The notes: generated by a model not told the origin, from the sequence alone. A DNA stretch of 64,000 nt from an uncultured Clostridia bacterium (GCA_947624555.1 CANQKW010000004.1:1-64000); one strand, 5' to 3'; positions 32,514 to 42,128 are shown, counted from the stretch's first letter. Program-made: numbers and translations.

Positions 32514-33530
32514 ATGATAAAGGAAGCAATTGAAAAAGTCGTAAACAAGCAGGATTTGACCTATGACGAGGCTTATTCCGTTATGAACGAGATTATGAGC
32601 GGTCAGTCTACGCCTACTCAGAATGCGGCATTTCTCGCCTCGCTTTCCACGAAAAGCGCAAAGGCTGAAACTATCGACGAAATAGCAGGCTGTGCGGCGG
32701 CTATGCGCGACCACGCAACAAAAGTCGACACGGGTATGGATATTTTCGAGATAGTCGGTACAGGCGGAGATAACGCTCACAGCTTTAATATTTCCACTAC
32801 TTCGGCTCTGGTGGCAGCGGCAGGCGGTATGAAGGTCGCTAAGCACGGAAACCGTGCCGCCTCATCAAAATGCGGTACGGCGGACTGCCTTGAGGCGCTG
32901 GGCGTTAATATCCAGCAGGAACCCGAAAAGTGCGTTGAGCTGCTCGAAAAGGTAGGAATGTGTTTCTTCTTCGCACAGAAATACCATACTTCAATGAAAT
33001 ATGTCGGCGCAATACGCAAAGAACTCGGTTTCAGGACGGTTTTCAATATTTTAGGTCCGCTTACCAATCCCGGAAGTCCCAAATCACAGCTCCTCGGCGT
33101 TTATGACGAGTATCTGGTAGAACCGCTGGCGCAGGTCCTCATAAGCCTCGGCGTAAAACGGGGAATGGTCGTTTACGGCAAGGATAAACTGGACGAGATT
33201 TCTCTCTCGGCGCCGACTGCCGTTTGTGAGTTTAAGGACGGCTGGTTCAAGACCTACACTATCTCTCCCGAAGATTTCGGGCTTGAACGCTGCATGAAAT
33301 CCGACCTTGTGGGCGGTTCTCCCGAAGAAAACGCAGAAATAACAAGAAAAATCCTCAAAGGCGAAAAAGGTCACAAGAGAAACGCTGTCCTGATGAATGC
33401 GGGCGCTGCGCTGCTCATCGGCGGAAAAGCTGAAACGATGAAAGACGGCATAAAGCTCGCAGCGGAAATAATCGACTCAGGCAAGGCGTTTGAAACTCTT
33501 GAAAAGTTTATCGAAGTCAGCAATTCTTAA
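32514..33530 (+). CDS. trpD: Anthranilate phosphoribosyltransferase
   Basis: A 338-residue enzyme joining anthranilate to PRPP in tryptophan synthesis. It shows the PRPP-binding [36 protein letters not shown] and the GPLTNPG motif. Cys replaces Ser at two places in the KHGN loop. Ribosome site AGGAG. No other trp gene lies nearby, so it is either a lone pathway gene or a paralogue with another role; its stop overlaps the convergent azlD stop by four bases. Confidence 0.92.
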   Translation: MIKEAIEKVVNKQDLTYDEAYSVMNEIMSGQSTPTQNAAFLASLSTKSAKAETIDEIAGCAAAMRDHATKVDTGMDIFEIVGTGGDNAHSFNISTTSALVAAAGGMKVAKHGNRAASSKCGTADCLEALGVNIQQEPEKCVELLEKVGMCFFFAQKYHTSMKYVGAIRKELGFRTVFNILGPLTNPGSPKSQLLGVYDEYLVEPLAQVLISLGVKRGMVVYGKDKLDEISLSAPTAVCEFKDGWFKTYTISPEDFGLERCMKSDLVGGSPEENAEITRKILKGEKGHKRNAVLMNAGAALLIGGKAETMKDGIKLAAEIIDSGKAFETLEKFIEVSNS

Positions 33531-33847
33531 AAAAATTGCATTAAAAATTCTGTCAGGAAAACGCCGCCGCAGGCGAAGACCGCTACTGTGAGCAGTCCTC
33601 TCTCAAAAAACGCCAAAATCACCGCAACGACAACTCCTGCCGCAGCGCCTATAACGCTGTTTCCGCTGTAAAAAACGGCAGGGATTGTCATGGCGCTCAG
33701 CACGGCATACGGCACATAATACAGAAAATCAAGGATAAATTTTGACTTTATCTTCTTTCTGAAAACCGTCAGCGGTATCATTCTTATCAGATATGTAACC
33801 ACCGCCATAACGGCTATGCTGAGATAAAGATACGCAGCGTCAGACAT
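33527..33847 (-). CDS. azlD: AzlD-type branched-chain amino acid transport subunit
   Basis: A 106-residue membrane protein with about four helices and the AzlD opening [19 protein letters not shown]. It overlaps azlC by eight bases and works with it as an exporter of branched-chain amino acids or analogues. Confidence 0.9.
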   Translation of the reverse strand: MSDAAYLYLSIAVMAVVTYLIRMIPLTVFRKKIKSKFILDFLYYVPYAVLSAMTIPAVFYSGNSVIGAAAGVVVAVILAFFERGLLTVAVFACGGVFLTEFLMQFF

Positions 33848-34571
33848 TTTGTTCCTCCTCTTTTTCCTTTCGGGGGAATAAAAGTGCGCCGACTGCCGCC
33901 GCTATTACCGTGCAGATTATTACGGATATTCCCGAAGAAATGCCCTGAAAAAGCGGCACGTAATAAATAAGGCAGCTTAGAGCCGCTGCGGCGGCGGCTG
34001 TCACGAGCACTCCTTTGCTTTTTTTGGCAGGAGGAATGACTATCGCTATAAACATACCGTAAATCGCTATTCCTAAGGCGGATTTGATGTTTTCGGGAAG
34101 GACTTTTCCCAAAAATGCGCCGGCCGCCGTTCCTGCTGCCCAAAAAATGTACGGGAGAGTTATAAGTCCGTACATATATTTCGGGCTTATTTCTCCGCTC
34201 TTGCCCGAGGCTACGGCAAAAATCTCGTCGGTTATCCCGAAAGAGCTTATTATGCGGTGGAGCGTGCTGTATTTGCCATTCAGCTTTTGCGAGAGCGACA
34301 GGCTCATCAGCGCATAGCGAAGATTTATTATAAACTGCGCTAATGCTGTTTCAAGAAAACCGCCGCCTGCCGATATTATCGTCACTCCCGCAAGCTGTCC
34401 TGCGGAGGTGAGGTTCGTCATTGAGATAAGCACCGCCGCAAGCGGAGGTATGCCCATACCGACGGCTGTTATCCCGAACGTAAATGACACCGAAAGATAC
34501 CCCAAAGCAATCGGCAGACCGTCTTTAAATCCGGTTAAATAGCGGTCGGGCGCTGTTTTATTATGTTTCAT
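33840..34571 (-). CDS. azlC: AzlC-type branched-chain amino acid exporter subunit
   Basis: A 243-residue polytopic membrane protein with the AzlC stretch GFKDGLPIALGYLSVSFTFGI at the start. ATG 34571 after GAGG gives the normal length; the track extension is unsupported. With AzlD it forms a two-component exporter. Promoter on the minus strand: TTGACA (34706-34711), 17 bases, TATAAT (34683-34688). Confidence 0.92.
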   Translation of the reverse strand: MKHNKTAPDRYLTGFKDGLPIALGYLSVSFTFGITAVGMGIPPLAAVLISMTNLTSAGQLAGVTIISAGGGFLETALAQFIINLRYALMSLSLSQKLNGKYSTLHRIISSFGITDEIFAVASGKSGEISPKYMYGLITLPYIFWAAGTAAGAFLGKVLPENIKSALGIAIYGMFIAIVIPPAKKSKGVLVTAAAAAALSCLIYYVPLFQGISSGISVIICTVIAAAVGALLFPRKEKEEEQNV

Positions 34572-34682
34572 TTTATCAATCCTCAATAAAATAATATCCC
34601 GATTTTTTGAATTTATCGCCGCTGTAAAACGGGACAGATACAAATTACGGACGAATTTGCAAAATATGATCGGAACAAAACA

Positions 34683-34711
34683 ATTATACACCTTGGACTG
34701 TGTTTTGTCAA
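34683..34711 (-). promoter_or_regulatory. azlCD promoter
   Basis: Minus strand TTGACA (34706-34711) and TATAAT (34683-34688), 17-base spacer, about 110 bases before azlC. Confidence 0.7.
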
Positions 34712-34760
34712 GATTTTATGTCGGCACTGCCGCAGGACGATACGTTTAAAGGAGCGTTTT

Positions 34761-35303
34761 ATGAAAAATCATTCCGAAGAAAAAGCGCAAAAGGCACTGC
34801 TTGTCATAAAGACGGCTATAGGCGTTGTCATCTGCGCCGCTTTTGTGCTTGTTTTTTCAAGAAACGCTTTCCCCGAAGTCAAACAGGCGGTCGTTCTTGA
34901 CGTTGTGGAAATTTCGGACTCATCGGGGACTGTTTCGGAACAGCAAAGCGAAGAAAAAACTCTTCCCGTTTACGGCAAAAACACCGAAGAAAGCTCTTCC
35001 GAAACAAGCAGTTCGGCGGAAAAATCCGCTGAAGAAAGTTCTTCCGAAATGAATAACGACGTTTCTTCGTCCGAAATTATTCCCGATAAATCACCCGTTT
35101 CAGACACCGACGATAAAATCAACATAAATACTGCGACTGCCGGAGAGCTTTTACGGCTTGACGGGATAGGCGAAGGAAAATCCGCCGCAATCATTCAATA
35201 CAGAAATGAAAACGGCGGATTTAAAAGCATTGAAGAAATTATCAACGTTTCGGGAATAGGACAGAAAACGTTTGATAAAATTCGGGATTTTATCACGGTT
35301 TAA
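34761..35303 (+). CDS. comEA: ComEA-like helix-hairpin-helix protein
   Basis: A 180-residue membrane-anchored protein: one N-terminal helix (~15-35), a Ser/Glu-rich spacer (~60-115) and a C-terminal double helix-hairpin-helix (INTATAGELLRLDGIGEGKS, then VSGIGQKTFDKI). ComEA binds double-stranded DNA outside the cell during natural transformation. The SLBB domain of Bacillus ComEA is absent. dprA lies 700 bases away, another competence-linked gene. Its stop overlaps the convergent trxA stop. Confidence 0.88.
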   Translation: MKNHSEEKAQKALLVIKTAIGVVICAAFVLVFSRNAFPEVKQAVVLDVVEISDSSGTVSEQQSEEKTLPVYGKNTEESSSETSSSAEKSAEESSSEMNNDVSSSEIIPDKSPVSDTDDKININTATAGELLRLDGIGEGKSAAIIQYRNENGGFKSIEEIINVSGIGQKTFDKIRDFITV

Positions 35304-35614
35304 CTTTTGAGCATTTCCTCGATTTTTTCCTTTGGAACAAAACCTACCGAATTATTTTCGGGTTTTCCGTTCCTGAATACTATCAGCGTGGGAATATATT
35401 CCACGCTGTATTTTTGTGCAAGCGACGGCTCTTCGTCAATATTGAGCTTGCAGACTTTTACTTTGCCGCTGTATTCTTCTGCTATCTCGGAAACCACCGG
35501 CGAAAGCATTTTGCACGGTCCGCACCATTCCGCCCAAAAATCCACCAGCACGGGCTTATCGGAATTTAAGACCTCTGCGTCAAAATTGCTCTTGTTCAGC
35601 TTGATTTCGGACAT
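35300..35614 (-). CDS. trxA: Thioredoxin
   Basis: A 104-residue canonical thioredoxin with WCGPC in DFWAEWCGPCKML and the cis-Pro YIPTL. ATG 35614 after GGGAGGAG is the start. It follows the FTR catalytic-chain gene by 18 bases, suggesting reduction by that iron-sulfur enzyme rather than, or in addition to, TrxB. Confidence 0.96.
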   Translation of the reverse strand: MSEIKLNKSNFDAEVLNSDKPVLVDFWAEWCGPCKMLSPVVSEIAEEYSGKVKVCKLNIDEEPSLAQKYSVEYIPTLIVFRNGKPENNSVGFVPKEKIEEMLKS

Positions 35615-35632
35615 AATTTTCTCCTCCCACAA

Positions 35633-35830
35633 TCACAATGATTTATAATAAAGCATACAATGACAAAAACCCTCAAAATTCGGGTCGTCAAGCTGCTTTT
35701 TAAATTCAGTACACATACATTTTGTGTCCTCGTTCTTTTCTCTCCTGCACGGACAATAGCCGCCCGTGCGCTTTAAGCCTTCCTTTACCGTCTTTACTAC
35801 CTCTTTGTCGGGATTAAGCGTTACTTTCAT
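35633..35830 (-). CDS. Ferredoxin:thioredoxin reductase catalytic-chain protein
   Basis: A 65-residue protein with the FTR cysteine pattern: CPC, then CMC, then CHC near the end (GYCPCRREKN, KCMCTEF, GFCHCMLYY). These ligate a 4Fe-4S cluster next to a redox disulfide and allow ferredoxin to reduce thioredoxin. ATG 35830 after GGAGGAG is the start; the track ORF begins upstream in non-coding sequence. Promoter on the minus strand: TTGACA (35884-35889), TATAAT (35861-35866). No variable chain is encoded nearby. Confidence 0.9.
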   Translation of the reverse strand: MKVTLNPDKEVVKTVKEGLKRTGGYCPCRREKNEDTKCMCTEFKKQLDDPNFEGFCHCMLYYKSL

Positions 35831-35860
35831 AGCTCCTCCTTTCATATTGAATATAAACAG

Positions 35861-35949
35861 ATTATAGCACATTATTCGTGATTTGTCAACGATATTCGAA
35901 GAAATGCAAAGTCAGCCCTCTTGATTTTTTTGCAGAAATATGCTATAAT
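35861..35949. promoter_or_regulatory. Divergent promoters of FTR-trxA and dprA
   Basis: Minus strand TTGACA (35884-35889) - 17 - TATAAT (35861-35866) for FTR. Plus strand TTGATT (35921-35926) - 17 - TATAAT (35944-35949) for dprA. Confidence 0.7.
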
Positions 35950-36027
35950 ACGGTTGGTTATCCGAAAAGCCTGTCGGCTTTTTGCATTTTTACTGCAATT
36001 ACGGACAATATCTTGGGAGTGAAAATT

Positions 36028-36981
36028 GTGTCAGATTATATAAAACCGGACTTTGAAGAGTCTATTCCCGTCGAAGTGTGGCTTTGGCTCCTTATCGTTA
36101 TGGGTCCTTATAATCCGAAAACTATGCTTATTCTGTCAATGTATGATTATGACGTTACAGAGGCGGCAAAAGCGGTGCGTGACGGAAAAATCGAATTTCT
36201 CTCCGATGATGAAACAAGCCGTGCCAAAGAAACAAGAAACAGCTCAATTTACGAAATTATGAGCCTCTGCAAAAAGAATAATGTCAAAATCGTTACTCTT
36301 GACAGCAAGGATTATCCGAAACTTCTCAGAAATATTGAAAATCCGCCTGTCGTTCTTTTCTGTGCAGGCGATTTAAGCGGTCTGGACAAGGCTCTGACCG
36401 TTTCGGCGGTAGGAACGAGAGATGCCTCGGAATACAGCTATAACGTGACCAAAACGCTGATTTCTCCGCTTGTAAAACTGGGCGTAGTTGTCACGAGCGG
36501 ACTTGCTTTCGGGCTGGACACGGCTGTACATAAAGCCTGTCTTGACGCAGGCGGAAGAACTATCGGAGTATGCGGCTGCGGTATTCTGGTGGATTACCCG
36601 AAAGGGAGCGGCAATTTAAAGCGCAGGATTGTCGAAAGCGGCGGCGCTGTTATAAGCGAGCTTCTTCCGTTTGCAAAGACTTGGGGCGGCTATTTTCAGC
36701 ACAGAAACCGTATTATTTCGGGATTATCCTACGGAACGGTCGTTATTGAGGCAGGAGAGGTAAGCGGCTGTCTGCTGACGGCTCAGCACGCTGTCGAACA
36801 GGGACGGGAGGTTTTTGCAGTTCCTCCGCACAGTATTCTTGAGGCAAGATATGCCGGTACTGCGGCTCTTTGCAGGGAAGGCGCTGTCCCCGTTTTCGGA
36901 TATATTGATATTGTAAACGCTCTGATGAAGGACAAAGACGCAAGCGAATATTTTAAAAAAGTCCTCGGCAGAAAAATGTAA
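36028..36981 (+). CDS. dprA: DNA-processing protein DprA/Smf
   Basis: A 317-residue Rossmann-fold protein that loads RecA onto incoming single-stranded DNA during transformation. The family core is clear: VGTRDASEYS, SGLAFGLDTAVHKACLDAGG and the later FQHRNRIISGLS. The start is GTG 36028 (MSDYIKP) after GGGAGTG; the track's longer frame includes promoter sequence. With comEA it hints at a competence apparatus, although no comEC or pilus genes are in the window. Confidence 0.93.
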   Translation: MSDYIKPDFEESIPVEVWLWLLIVMGPYNPKTMLILSMYDYDVTEAAKAVRDGKIEFLSDDETSRAKETRNSSIYEIMSLCKKNNVKIVTLDSKDYPKLLRNIENPPVVLFCAGDLSGLDKALTVSAVGTRDASEYSYNVTKTLISPLVKLGVVVTSGLAFGLDTAVHKACLDAGGRTIGVCGCGILVDYPKGSGNLKRRIVESGGAVISELLPFAKTWGGYFQHRNRIISGLSYGTVVIEAGEVSGCLLTAQHAVEQGREVFAVPPHSILEARYAGTAALCREGAVPVFGYIDIVNALMKDKDASEYFKKVLGRKM

Positions 36982-37018
36982 CCGGAAGTTACCAATTTTA
37001 TTTTAAGGAAGTTTTTGA

Positions 37019-38407
37019 ATGTTGGAAAATGAAAAAGATAATCCGCTCGGCTCGGAAACTGTTTCAAAGCTTATGGTGAAATTTGCCGTACCAAGCATTA
37101 TTGCTATGCTTGTCGGCGCACTGTACAATATTGTTGACCAGCTTTTTATCGGACAGGCAGTAGGTCTGCTCGGAAACTCCGCCACAAATATCGCCTTTCC
37201 CCTGTCAACGTCCTGCATATCGCTTTCGCTGCTCTTCGGAATAGGCGGCGCGTCCTGTTTCAATCTTTCTATGGGAAGAGGCGAAAACGACAAAGCCCCG
37301 TTCTTTATCGGAAATGCAGTCACAATGCTGACTATATGCGGACTGGTACTGGCGGCTGTCACGATGTGCTTTCTGACGCCGCTTTTGAAATTGTTCGGCT
37401 CGCCCGACGACGTTCTCCCGTATGCGCAGGACTATGTAAGCATAACCTCGATAGGTTTTCCGTTTCTGGTCTTATCAACGGGTGGAGGTCATATAATAAG
37501 GGCGGACGGCAGCCCTCGGTTTGCAATGCTTAGCAATCTTGTCGGCGCTGTTATAAATACGATCCTTGACGCCGTTTTTGTACTCGGTCTTGATCAGGGA
37601 ATGAAAGGCGCTGCGCTTGCCACTATTATCGGACAGTTTATATCTGCGGTTATGGTAGCGGTTTACCTCTTTCATTTCAAGACAGTAAAGCTTACTTTGG
37701 CTCACTTTAAAATAAAGCTCGGTTACACGCTGAAAATTGCGTCGATCGGAATGGCGTCGTTCTTTAATCAGATCGCTATGATGGTCGTGCAGATAGTTCT
37801 TAACAACTCTCTGAAAAATTACGGCGCAGCCTCGGTTTACGGGGAAGCAATACCGCTTGCCTGTGCGGGGATTGTTATGAAGGTAAATCAGGTGATTTTC
37901 TCGGTGGTGATAGGTCTGGGACAAGGCTCGCAGCCGATTGAAAGCTATAATTACGGCGCTCGAAAATATGACAGAGTAAGAAAGGCATACAGGCTGGCTA
38001 TGACAGTCGCAGCGGCTATCTCGATCGTTTCGTTTATAATGTTCCAGGTTTTCCCGAAAGAGATACTTTCGCTTTTCGGCAGCGATGAACCGGATATTTA
38101 TTTTGAATTCGGCTCGAAATTTTTCAGGATTTTTCTTATGCTGACGCCTATGGTTTGTATTCAGCCGATAACTTCAACATTCTTTACATCAATAGGAAAG
38201 CCTATCAAGGGCGTGTTTCTGTCGCTTACAAGACAGATCATATTCTTTTTGCCGCTGCTTATCGTGCTGCCGATTTTCTTCGGAATAGACGGAATTTTGT
38301 TTACGGGTCCTATTGCGGACTTTATTTCCGCCGTTATCGGAATAATTATGGCAGCGGTTGAGTTCAAATCTATGAAAAAACTTCAGGAAACGGCTGCCGC
38401 CGAATAA
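37019..38407 (+). CDS. MATE-family multidrug efflux transporter 1
   Basis: A 462-residue, 12-helix exporter of the MATE/DinF superfamily (DNPLGSETVSKLMVKFAVPS near the start; GLGQGSQPIESYNYGA in the middle). Likely Na+ or H+ driven efflux of cationic compounds. Ribosome site AAGGAAG. A second MATE gene follows after 46 bases and shares the same layout. Confidence 0.92.
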   Translation: MLENEKDNPLGSETVSKLMVKFAVPSIIAMLVGALYNIVDQLFIGQAVGLLGNSATNIAFPLSTSCISLSLLFGIGGASCFNLSMGRGENDKAPFFIGNAVTMLTICGLVLAAVTMCFLTPLLKLFGSPDDVLPYAQDYVSITSIGFPFLVLSTGGGHIIRADGSPRFAMLSNLVGAVINTILDAVFVLGLDQGMKGAALATIIGQFISAVMVAVYLFHFKTVKLTLAHFKIKLGYTLKIASIGMASFFNQIAMMVVQIVLNNSLKNYGAASVYGEAIPLACAGIVMKVNQVIFSVVIGLGQGSQPIESYNYGARKYDRVRKAYRLAMTVAAAISIVSFIMFQVFPKEILSLFGSDEPDIYFEFGSKFFRIFLMLTPMVCIQPITSTFFTSIGKPIKGVFLSLTRQIIFFLPLLIVLPIFFGIDGILFTGPIADFISAVIGIIMAAVEFKSMKKLQETAAAE

Positions 38408-38453
38408 AATGAAGGGTGAAACTAAGATATGATCCCAAAAAAGAAGGGTTTTT

Positions 38454-39812
38454 ATGACTAACGACTTTTCAAAAGGCTCGGTAAAGAAGAATATTGTTTC
38501 TCAGGCAATACCGCTGGTACTGGCGCAGCTTACACAGCTTATGTATAACGTTGTCGACCGTATCTATATTGGGCATCTCTCGGATACGGACAATCTCGCT
38601 CTTACGGGAATAGGACTGGTTTTCCCGATAACTATGCTTATTGCTGCGTTTACAAACCTCTTCGGTATGGGCGGTACGCCGCTCTTCGCTATCGCAAGAG
38701 GTGCTAAGGAAGAGGACAGAGCGTGCAAAATCCTCGGAAACACCTTTTCCCTGCTGTTATGCTGTTCGGTGGTATTAACGGCTTTATGCTTTATTTTCAG
38801 AAAACCTATACTTTATCTCTTCGGTGCAAGCGATGACTCTTACGTTTACGCAGACGATTATCTGAAGATATATCTTATGGGAACGCCTTTTCTTATGCTG
38901 TCCACGGGCTTGAACGGATTTATAAACGCACAGGGCTTTCCCAAAACTGGAATGCTTACAACTATCATCGGTGCAGGACTTAATATTGCGCTTGACCAGC
39001 TTTTTATAATCGTATTCGGTATGGGCATTTCGGGAGCTGCTATTGCTACGGTCATAAGTCAGGCAGTATCGGCGGTATGGGTGGTAAAATTTCTCACGGG
39101 CAAAAAAGCTCTGCTGAAAATACAGAAAAAATATCTCAAAATAGACCCGCGGCTTGCAGGAAAAATAACGACGCTGGGTCTGTCGGGATTTATCGTTCAG
39201 GGTACGAACTGTGCGGTACAGGTCGTCTGCAATTCTATGCTGAAAATTTACGGCGGAGATTTGTATATCGGAATTATGACTGTAATAAGCTCGGTGAGGG
39301 ATATTCTTCAGCTCCCCGTACAAGGCATTACTCACGGAGCGCACCCTGTTCTCGGTTATAACTACGGCGCAAATGAATTCGACCGTGTAAGGCAAGGCAT
39401 AAAATTTACAGCCTTTCTGGGGTTCATTTATACGGCGGTTGCGTGGATTTTTGTCCTGCTTGAGCCGAAATTCCTCATGAACATCTTCACTGACGATACT
39501 CAGATGCTCGAAAACGGCGTGAATGCTCTTCATATTTACTTCTTCGGATTTATTTTTATGGCTTTTCAGTTTACGGGACAGTCAACATATCAGGCTCTGG
39601 GCTATTCGGGAAAGGCTATTTTCTTCTCGCTGCTGAGAAAAGCTATCATTGTTATACCGCTTACGATAATTCTTCCGCAGGCAGGTTTCGGCGTCAACGG
39701 AGTTTTCCTCGCAGAACCTATCTCAAATGCGATCGGCGGCATAGCCTGCTTTACCACAATGTACATCACGGTTTACCGGCGATTGGGAAAACCGAAAAAA
39801 TCCCGTGTGTAA
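38454..39812 (+). CDS. MATE-family multidrug efflux transporter 2
   Basis: A 452-residue MATE transporter with the family's N-terminal IVSQAIPLVLAQLTQLMYNVVDRIYIGH and GITHGAHPVLGYNYGANEFDR region. It is a divergent paralogue of the gene before it, and the two may be co-transcribed. Substrates unknown. Confidence 0.92.
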   Translation: MTNDFSKGSVKKNIVSQAIPLVLAQLTQLMYNVVDRIYIGHLSDTDNLALTGIGLVFPITMLIAAFTNLFGMGGTPLFAIARGAKEEDRACKILGNTFSLLLCCSVVLTALCFIFRKPILYLFGASDDSYVYADDYLKIYLMGTPFLMLSTGLNGFINAQGFPKTGMLTTIIGAGLNIALDQLFIIVFGMGISGAAIATVISQAVSAVWVVKFLTGKKALLKIQKKYLKIDPRLAGKITTLGLSGFIVQGTNCAVQVVCNSMLKIYGGDLYIGIMTVISSVRDILQLPVQGITHGAHPVLGYNYGANEFDRVRQGIKFTAFLGFIYTAVAWIFVLLEPKFLMNIFTDDTQMLENGVNALHIYFFGFIFMAFQFTGQSTYQALGYSGKAIFFSLLRKAIIVIPLTIILPQAGFGVNGVFLAEPISNAIGGIACFTTMYITVYRRLGKPKKSRV

Positions 39813-39814
39813 GG

Positions 39815-40819
39815 CTATTCGGCGTTGTCTATGCAAAAGACTGCTCTTTCGGAGGAAAAATCTCCGAATATCCCGTCTGTAACGAAAATATTTCCGCTTT
39901 TTTCTATCATTATCATCTCAAAGCCGCCGACTGCTTTCCAGTAATCTGCGGCTTTATCTTTGCCCATAACGAAAAGTGCCGTGGAAAGCGTGTCGCAAAG
40001 ACGTCCTTCCTCTGAAACTACTGTGACCGACAGCAGGTCGTTATCCGCAGGAAAGCCTGTTTTCGGGTCGATAATGTGTCCGTAGGTTTTTCCGTTTAGC
40101 GTGAAATTTCGCTCGTAGTTTCCCGAAGTAACGACAGCGCGATCTGAAACGTCAAGTATTCCCGCATTTTCCGAAGGATTTTCGGGGTCGGCTATTCCTA
40201 TCCGCCACTTTTTACCGTCAGTGCGTTCCCCGAGAGCATAAATATTTCCGCCCAGATTTATCAGAGCCGATTTTATGCCGTTTTCACGCATAATTTCCGC
40301 ACAGTAATCGCTTGCCGCACCCTTTGCGGAACCGCCGAAATCAAGCATCATTCCCCTTTTCAGGACGATTTTTTCTCCGTCAATTACTACATTTTTATAG
40401 CCGACATTTCCGAGCAGTTCGGACAGTTCGCCGCTGTCGGGAATTCGATAATTTTCGGTTGTAAATCCCCACGCAGTCAAAACGGGATATATCGTCGGGT
40501 CAAATGCGCCGTCTGTTTTCTCAGACATCTCCAGGGAATATTTCGCCAAATCAAGAGTTTCTTTTGAAAGTTCGGGGTCTTTGCCGTGATTGAGAGCGTA
40601 AATCTCGCTGTTTTCATCGGTCGCAGACCAGAGCTTTTCAAGATATTCTACCCGTGAACGCACCTCTCTTACCGCTTTATCGGAATTTTCACCGTAAGCC
40701 TCGACTGTAATGTATGTGTCCATCGCAGGAAAATGCTCCTCTGACTTTTTTGGAGATTTTGCACAGGAAACAAGCAAAAACGACGATAAAATTATCAGCA
40801 AAGCTGTTGCTCTTTTCAA
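39815..40819 (-). CDS. apbE: FAD:protein FMN transferase, lipoprotein
   Basis: A 334-residue ApbE: lipoprotein signal (SSFLLVSCAKS), then the flavin-transferase domain with MDTYITV, DFGGSAKGAASDYCAE and HIIDPKTGFPAD. ApbE uses Mg2+ and FAD to attach FMN covalently to threonine of extracytoplasmic or membrane subunits, such as those of Rnf or Nqr. No such target gene lies in the window. Convergent with the MATE gene. Confidence 0.95.
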   Translation of the reverse strand: MKRATALLIILSSFLLVSCAKSPKKSEEHFPAMDTYITVEAYGENSDKAVREVRSRVEYLEKLWSATDENSEIYALNHGKDPELSKETLDLAKYSLEMSEKTDGAFDPTIYPVLTAWGFTTENYRIPDSGELSELLGNVGYKNVVIDGEKIVLKRGMMLDFGGSAKGAASDYCAEIMRENGIKSALINLGGNIYALGERTDGKKWRIGIADPENPSENAGILDVSDRAVVTSGNYERNFTLNGKTYGHIIDPKTGFPADNDLLSVTVVSEEGRLCDTLSTALFVMGKDKAADYWKAVGGFEMIMIEKSGNIFVTDGIFGDFSSERAVFCIDNAE

Positions 40820-40896
40820 AAAAACACCGCCTTTCGGTCATCTTCATATATTTTAGAACAATTTTCAAAAAAAGTCAAGTTTTTTTGAAAAAACTA

Positions 40897-40925
40897 TTGA
40901 CAAATTCGGGTCAACGTGGTATAAT
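40897..40925 (+). promoter_or_regulatory. rplJL promoter
   Basis: TTGACA (40897-40902), 17 bases, TATAAT (40920-40925). Strong consensus, as expected for ribosomal protein genes. Confidence 0.8.
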
Positions 40926-40936
40926 AATCTTGCTGT

Positions 40937-41062
40937 TCTAAAGACAGCAGGTGGAAGAAATTCTATAATGCGGCTATACGCCTCGCCTGCCGAAGAACGG
41001 GATTTGATTTTTGCGAAATCTGTTCTCCCTTTCTGTCTTTTACAGAGGGGTTTTTGTTTTTT
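40937..41062 (+). ncRNA. L10 leader RNA with attenuator terminator
   Basis: The 5' leader before rplJ has the L10-leader look: a conserved AGACAGCAGGTGG segment, complementary later CGCCTGCCG, and a distal hairpin CCC..CTGT/ACAGAGGGG followed by TTTTTGTTTTTT (about 41027-41062). In Bacillota the L10(L12)4 complex binds this leader and represses its own synthesis; here the terminal hairpin indicates control by premature termination. Confidence 0.8.
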
Positions 41063-41096
41063 GACAGCAAATTATTCTGTGTAAGGAGTGAATAAA

Positions 41097-41603
41097 ATGC
41101 CCAGTCAGAGCGTTATCGCTAAAAAGCAGCAGTTCGTCGAGGAATTGACGGAAAAGCTGAAAAAGGCTGCCGGCGGCGTACTTGTCGACTACAAGGGAAT
41201 TTCCGTTGAAGACGATACAAAGCTTCGTAAAGAGCTTCGTGAAAACGGCGTGGAATATTTTGTAGTTAAGAATACTCTGCTAAAGCGTGCCTGCAACGCC
41301 GCAGGAATTGAGGGACTTGACGCTGCTCTTTCGGGAACGACCGCTATTGCGCTGTCCGAAGAGGATATAATTGCAGCTCCGAAGGTCCTCAACAAAAAGG
41401 CTGAGGACTCTAAGGGTCAGTTCTCTATCAAGCTAGGTTTCGTGGACGGTAAGGTCATCTCCAAGGAAGAGGTTGAGGCTTACGCTAAGCTGCCTTCCAA
41501 GGAAACTCTGCTTTCTCAGCTGGTATTTATGCTGCAGTCGCCTATGCAGCGTCTTGCTATCGCTATCAGCGAAATCGAGAAAAAACAGGGCGAGTCCGCT
41601 TGA
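41097..41603 (+). CDS. rplJ: Ribosomal protein L10
   Basis: A 168-residue 50S stalk-base protein carrying L7/L12 dimers. It contains GGVLVDYKGISVEDDTKLRKELR and VVKNTLLKRAC typical of L10. ATG 41097 after AAGGAGTG is preferred to the GTG at 41088. Followed by rplL at 68 bases. Upstream rplA/rplK are not adjacent, so this pair forms its own unit. Confidence 0.97.
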   Translation: MPSQSVIAKKQQFVEELTEKLKKAAGGVLVDYKGISVEDDTKLRKELRENGVEYFVVKNTLLKRACNAAGIEGLDAALSGTTAIALSEEDIIAAPKVLNKKAEDSKGQFSIKLGFVDGKVISKEEVEAYAKLPSKETLLSQLVFMLQSPMQRLAIAISEIEKKQGESA

Positions 41604-41671
41604 CTTGCGGAAAAATCGGCTTGATTGCCGCTTAAATCAACTTAAAAAACATATTATGGAGGTAAATTGAA

Positions 41672-42052
41672 ATGGCTTCTGAAAAGATTACTAAGATTAT
41701 TGACGAAGTAAAAGAGCTTTCTGTTCTTGAACTTAACGAGCTTGTAAAGGCTCTCGAAGAGGAATTCGGCGTATCCGCTGCTGCTGTCGCTGCTGCTCCT
41801 GCCGCAGGTGCTGCCGCTGGCGGTGCTGCTGCTGAGGAAAAGACCGAATTTGACGTTGTTCTTACTTCTTTCGGTGACGCTAAGATGGCTGTTATCAAGG
41901 CTGTTAAGGACGTTTGCGGTCTGGGACTTAAAGAGGCTAAGGAGCTTGTTGAGGCTGCTCCTAAGGCTATCAAGGAAGGCGTTGCAAAGGCTGAGGCTGA
42001 AGAGCTCAAGGCTAAGCTCGAAGAGGCAGGCGCTAAGATCGAACTCAAGTAA
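41672..42052 (+). CDS. rplL: Ribosomal protein L7/L12
   Basis: A 126-residue stalk protein: N-terminal dimerisation helices, Ala/Gly-rich hinge (~37-52) and C-terminal factor-binding domain ([21 protein letters not shown]). Ribosome site GGAGG. It recruits translation GTPases. The following hairpin is a strong terminator. Confidence 0.98.
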   Translation: MASEKITKIIDEVKELSVLELNELVKALEEEFGVSAAAVAAAPAAGAAAGGAAAEEKTEFDVVLTSFGDAKMAVIKAVKDVCGLGLKEAKELVEAAPKAIKEGVAKAEAEELKAKLEEAGAKIELK

Positions 42053-42074
42053 TTTCACGAAATTACAAGTTATA

Positions 42075-42108
42075 ATTCTCCCCGATTTTGGTCGGGGAGA
42101 ATTTTTTT
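42075..42108 (+). terminator. rplJL terminator
   Basis: ATTCTCCCCGA pairs exactly with TCGGGGAGAAT and is followed by seven T residues. Confidence 0.9.
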
Positions 42109-42128
42109 CTAAAATTTTTTAAAAACTA

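Noticed and set aside
41632-42058. Two minus-strand ORFs (138 and 134 residues) opposite rplL
   Set aside because: Artefact of the Ala/Lys-rich rplL sequence; rplL is certain.
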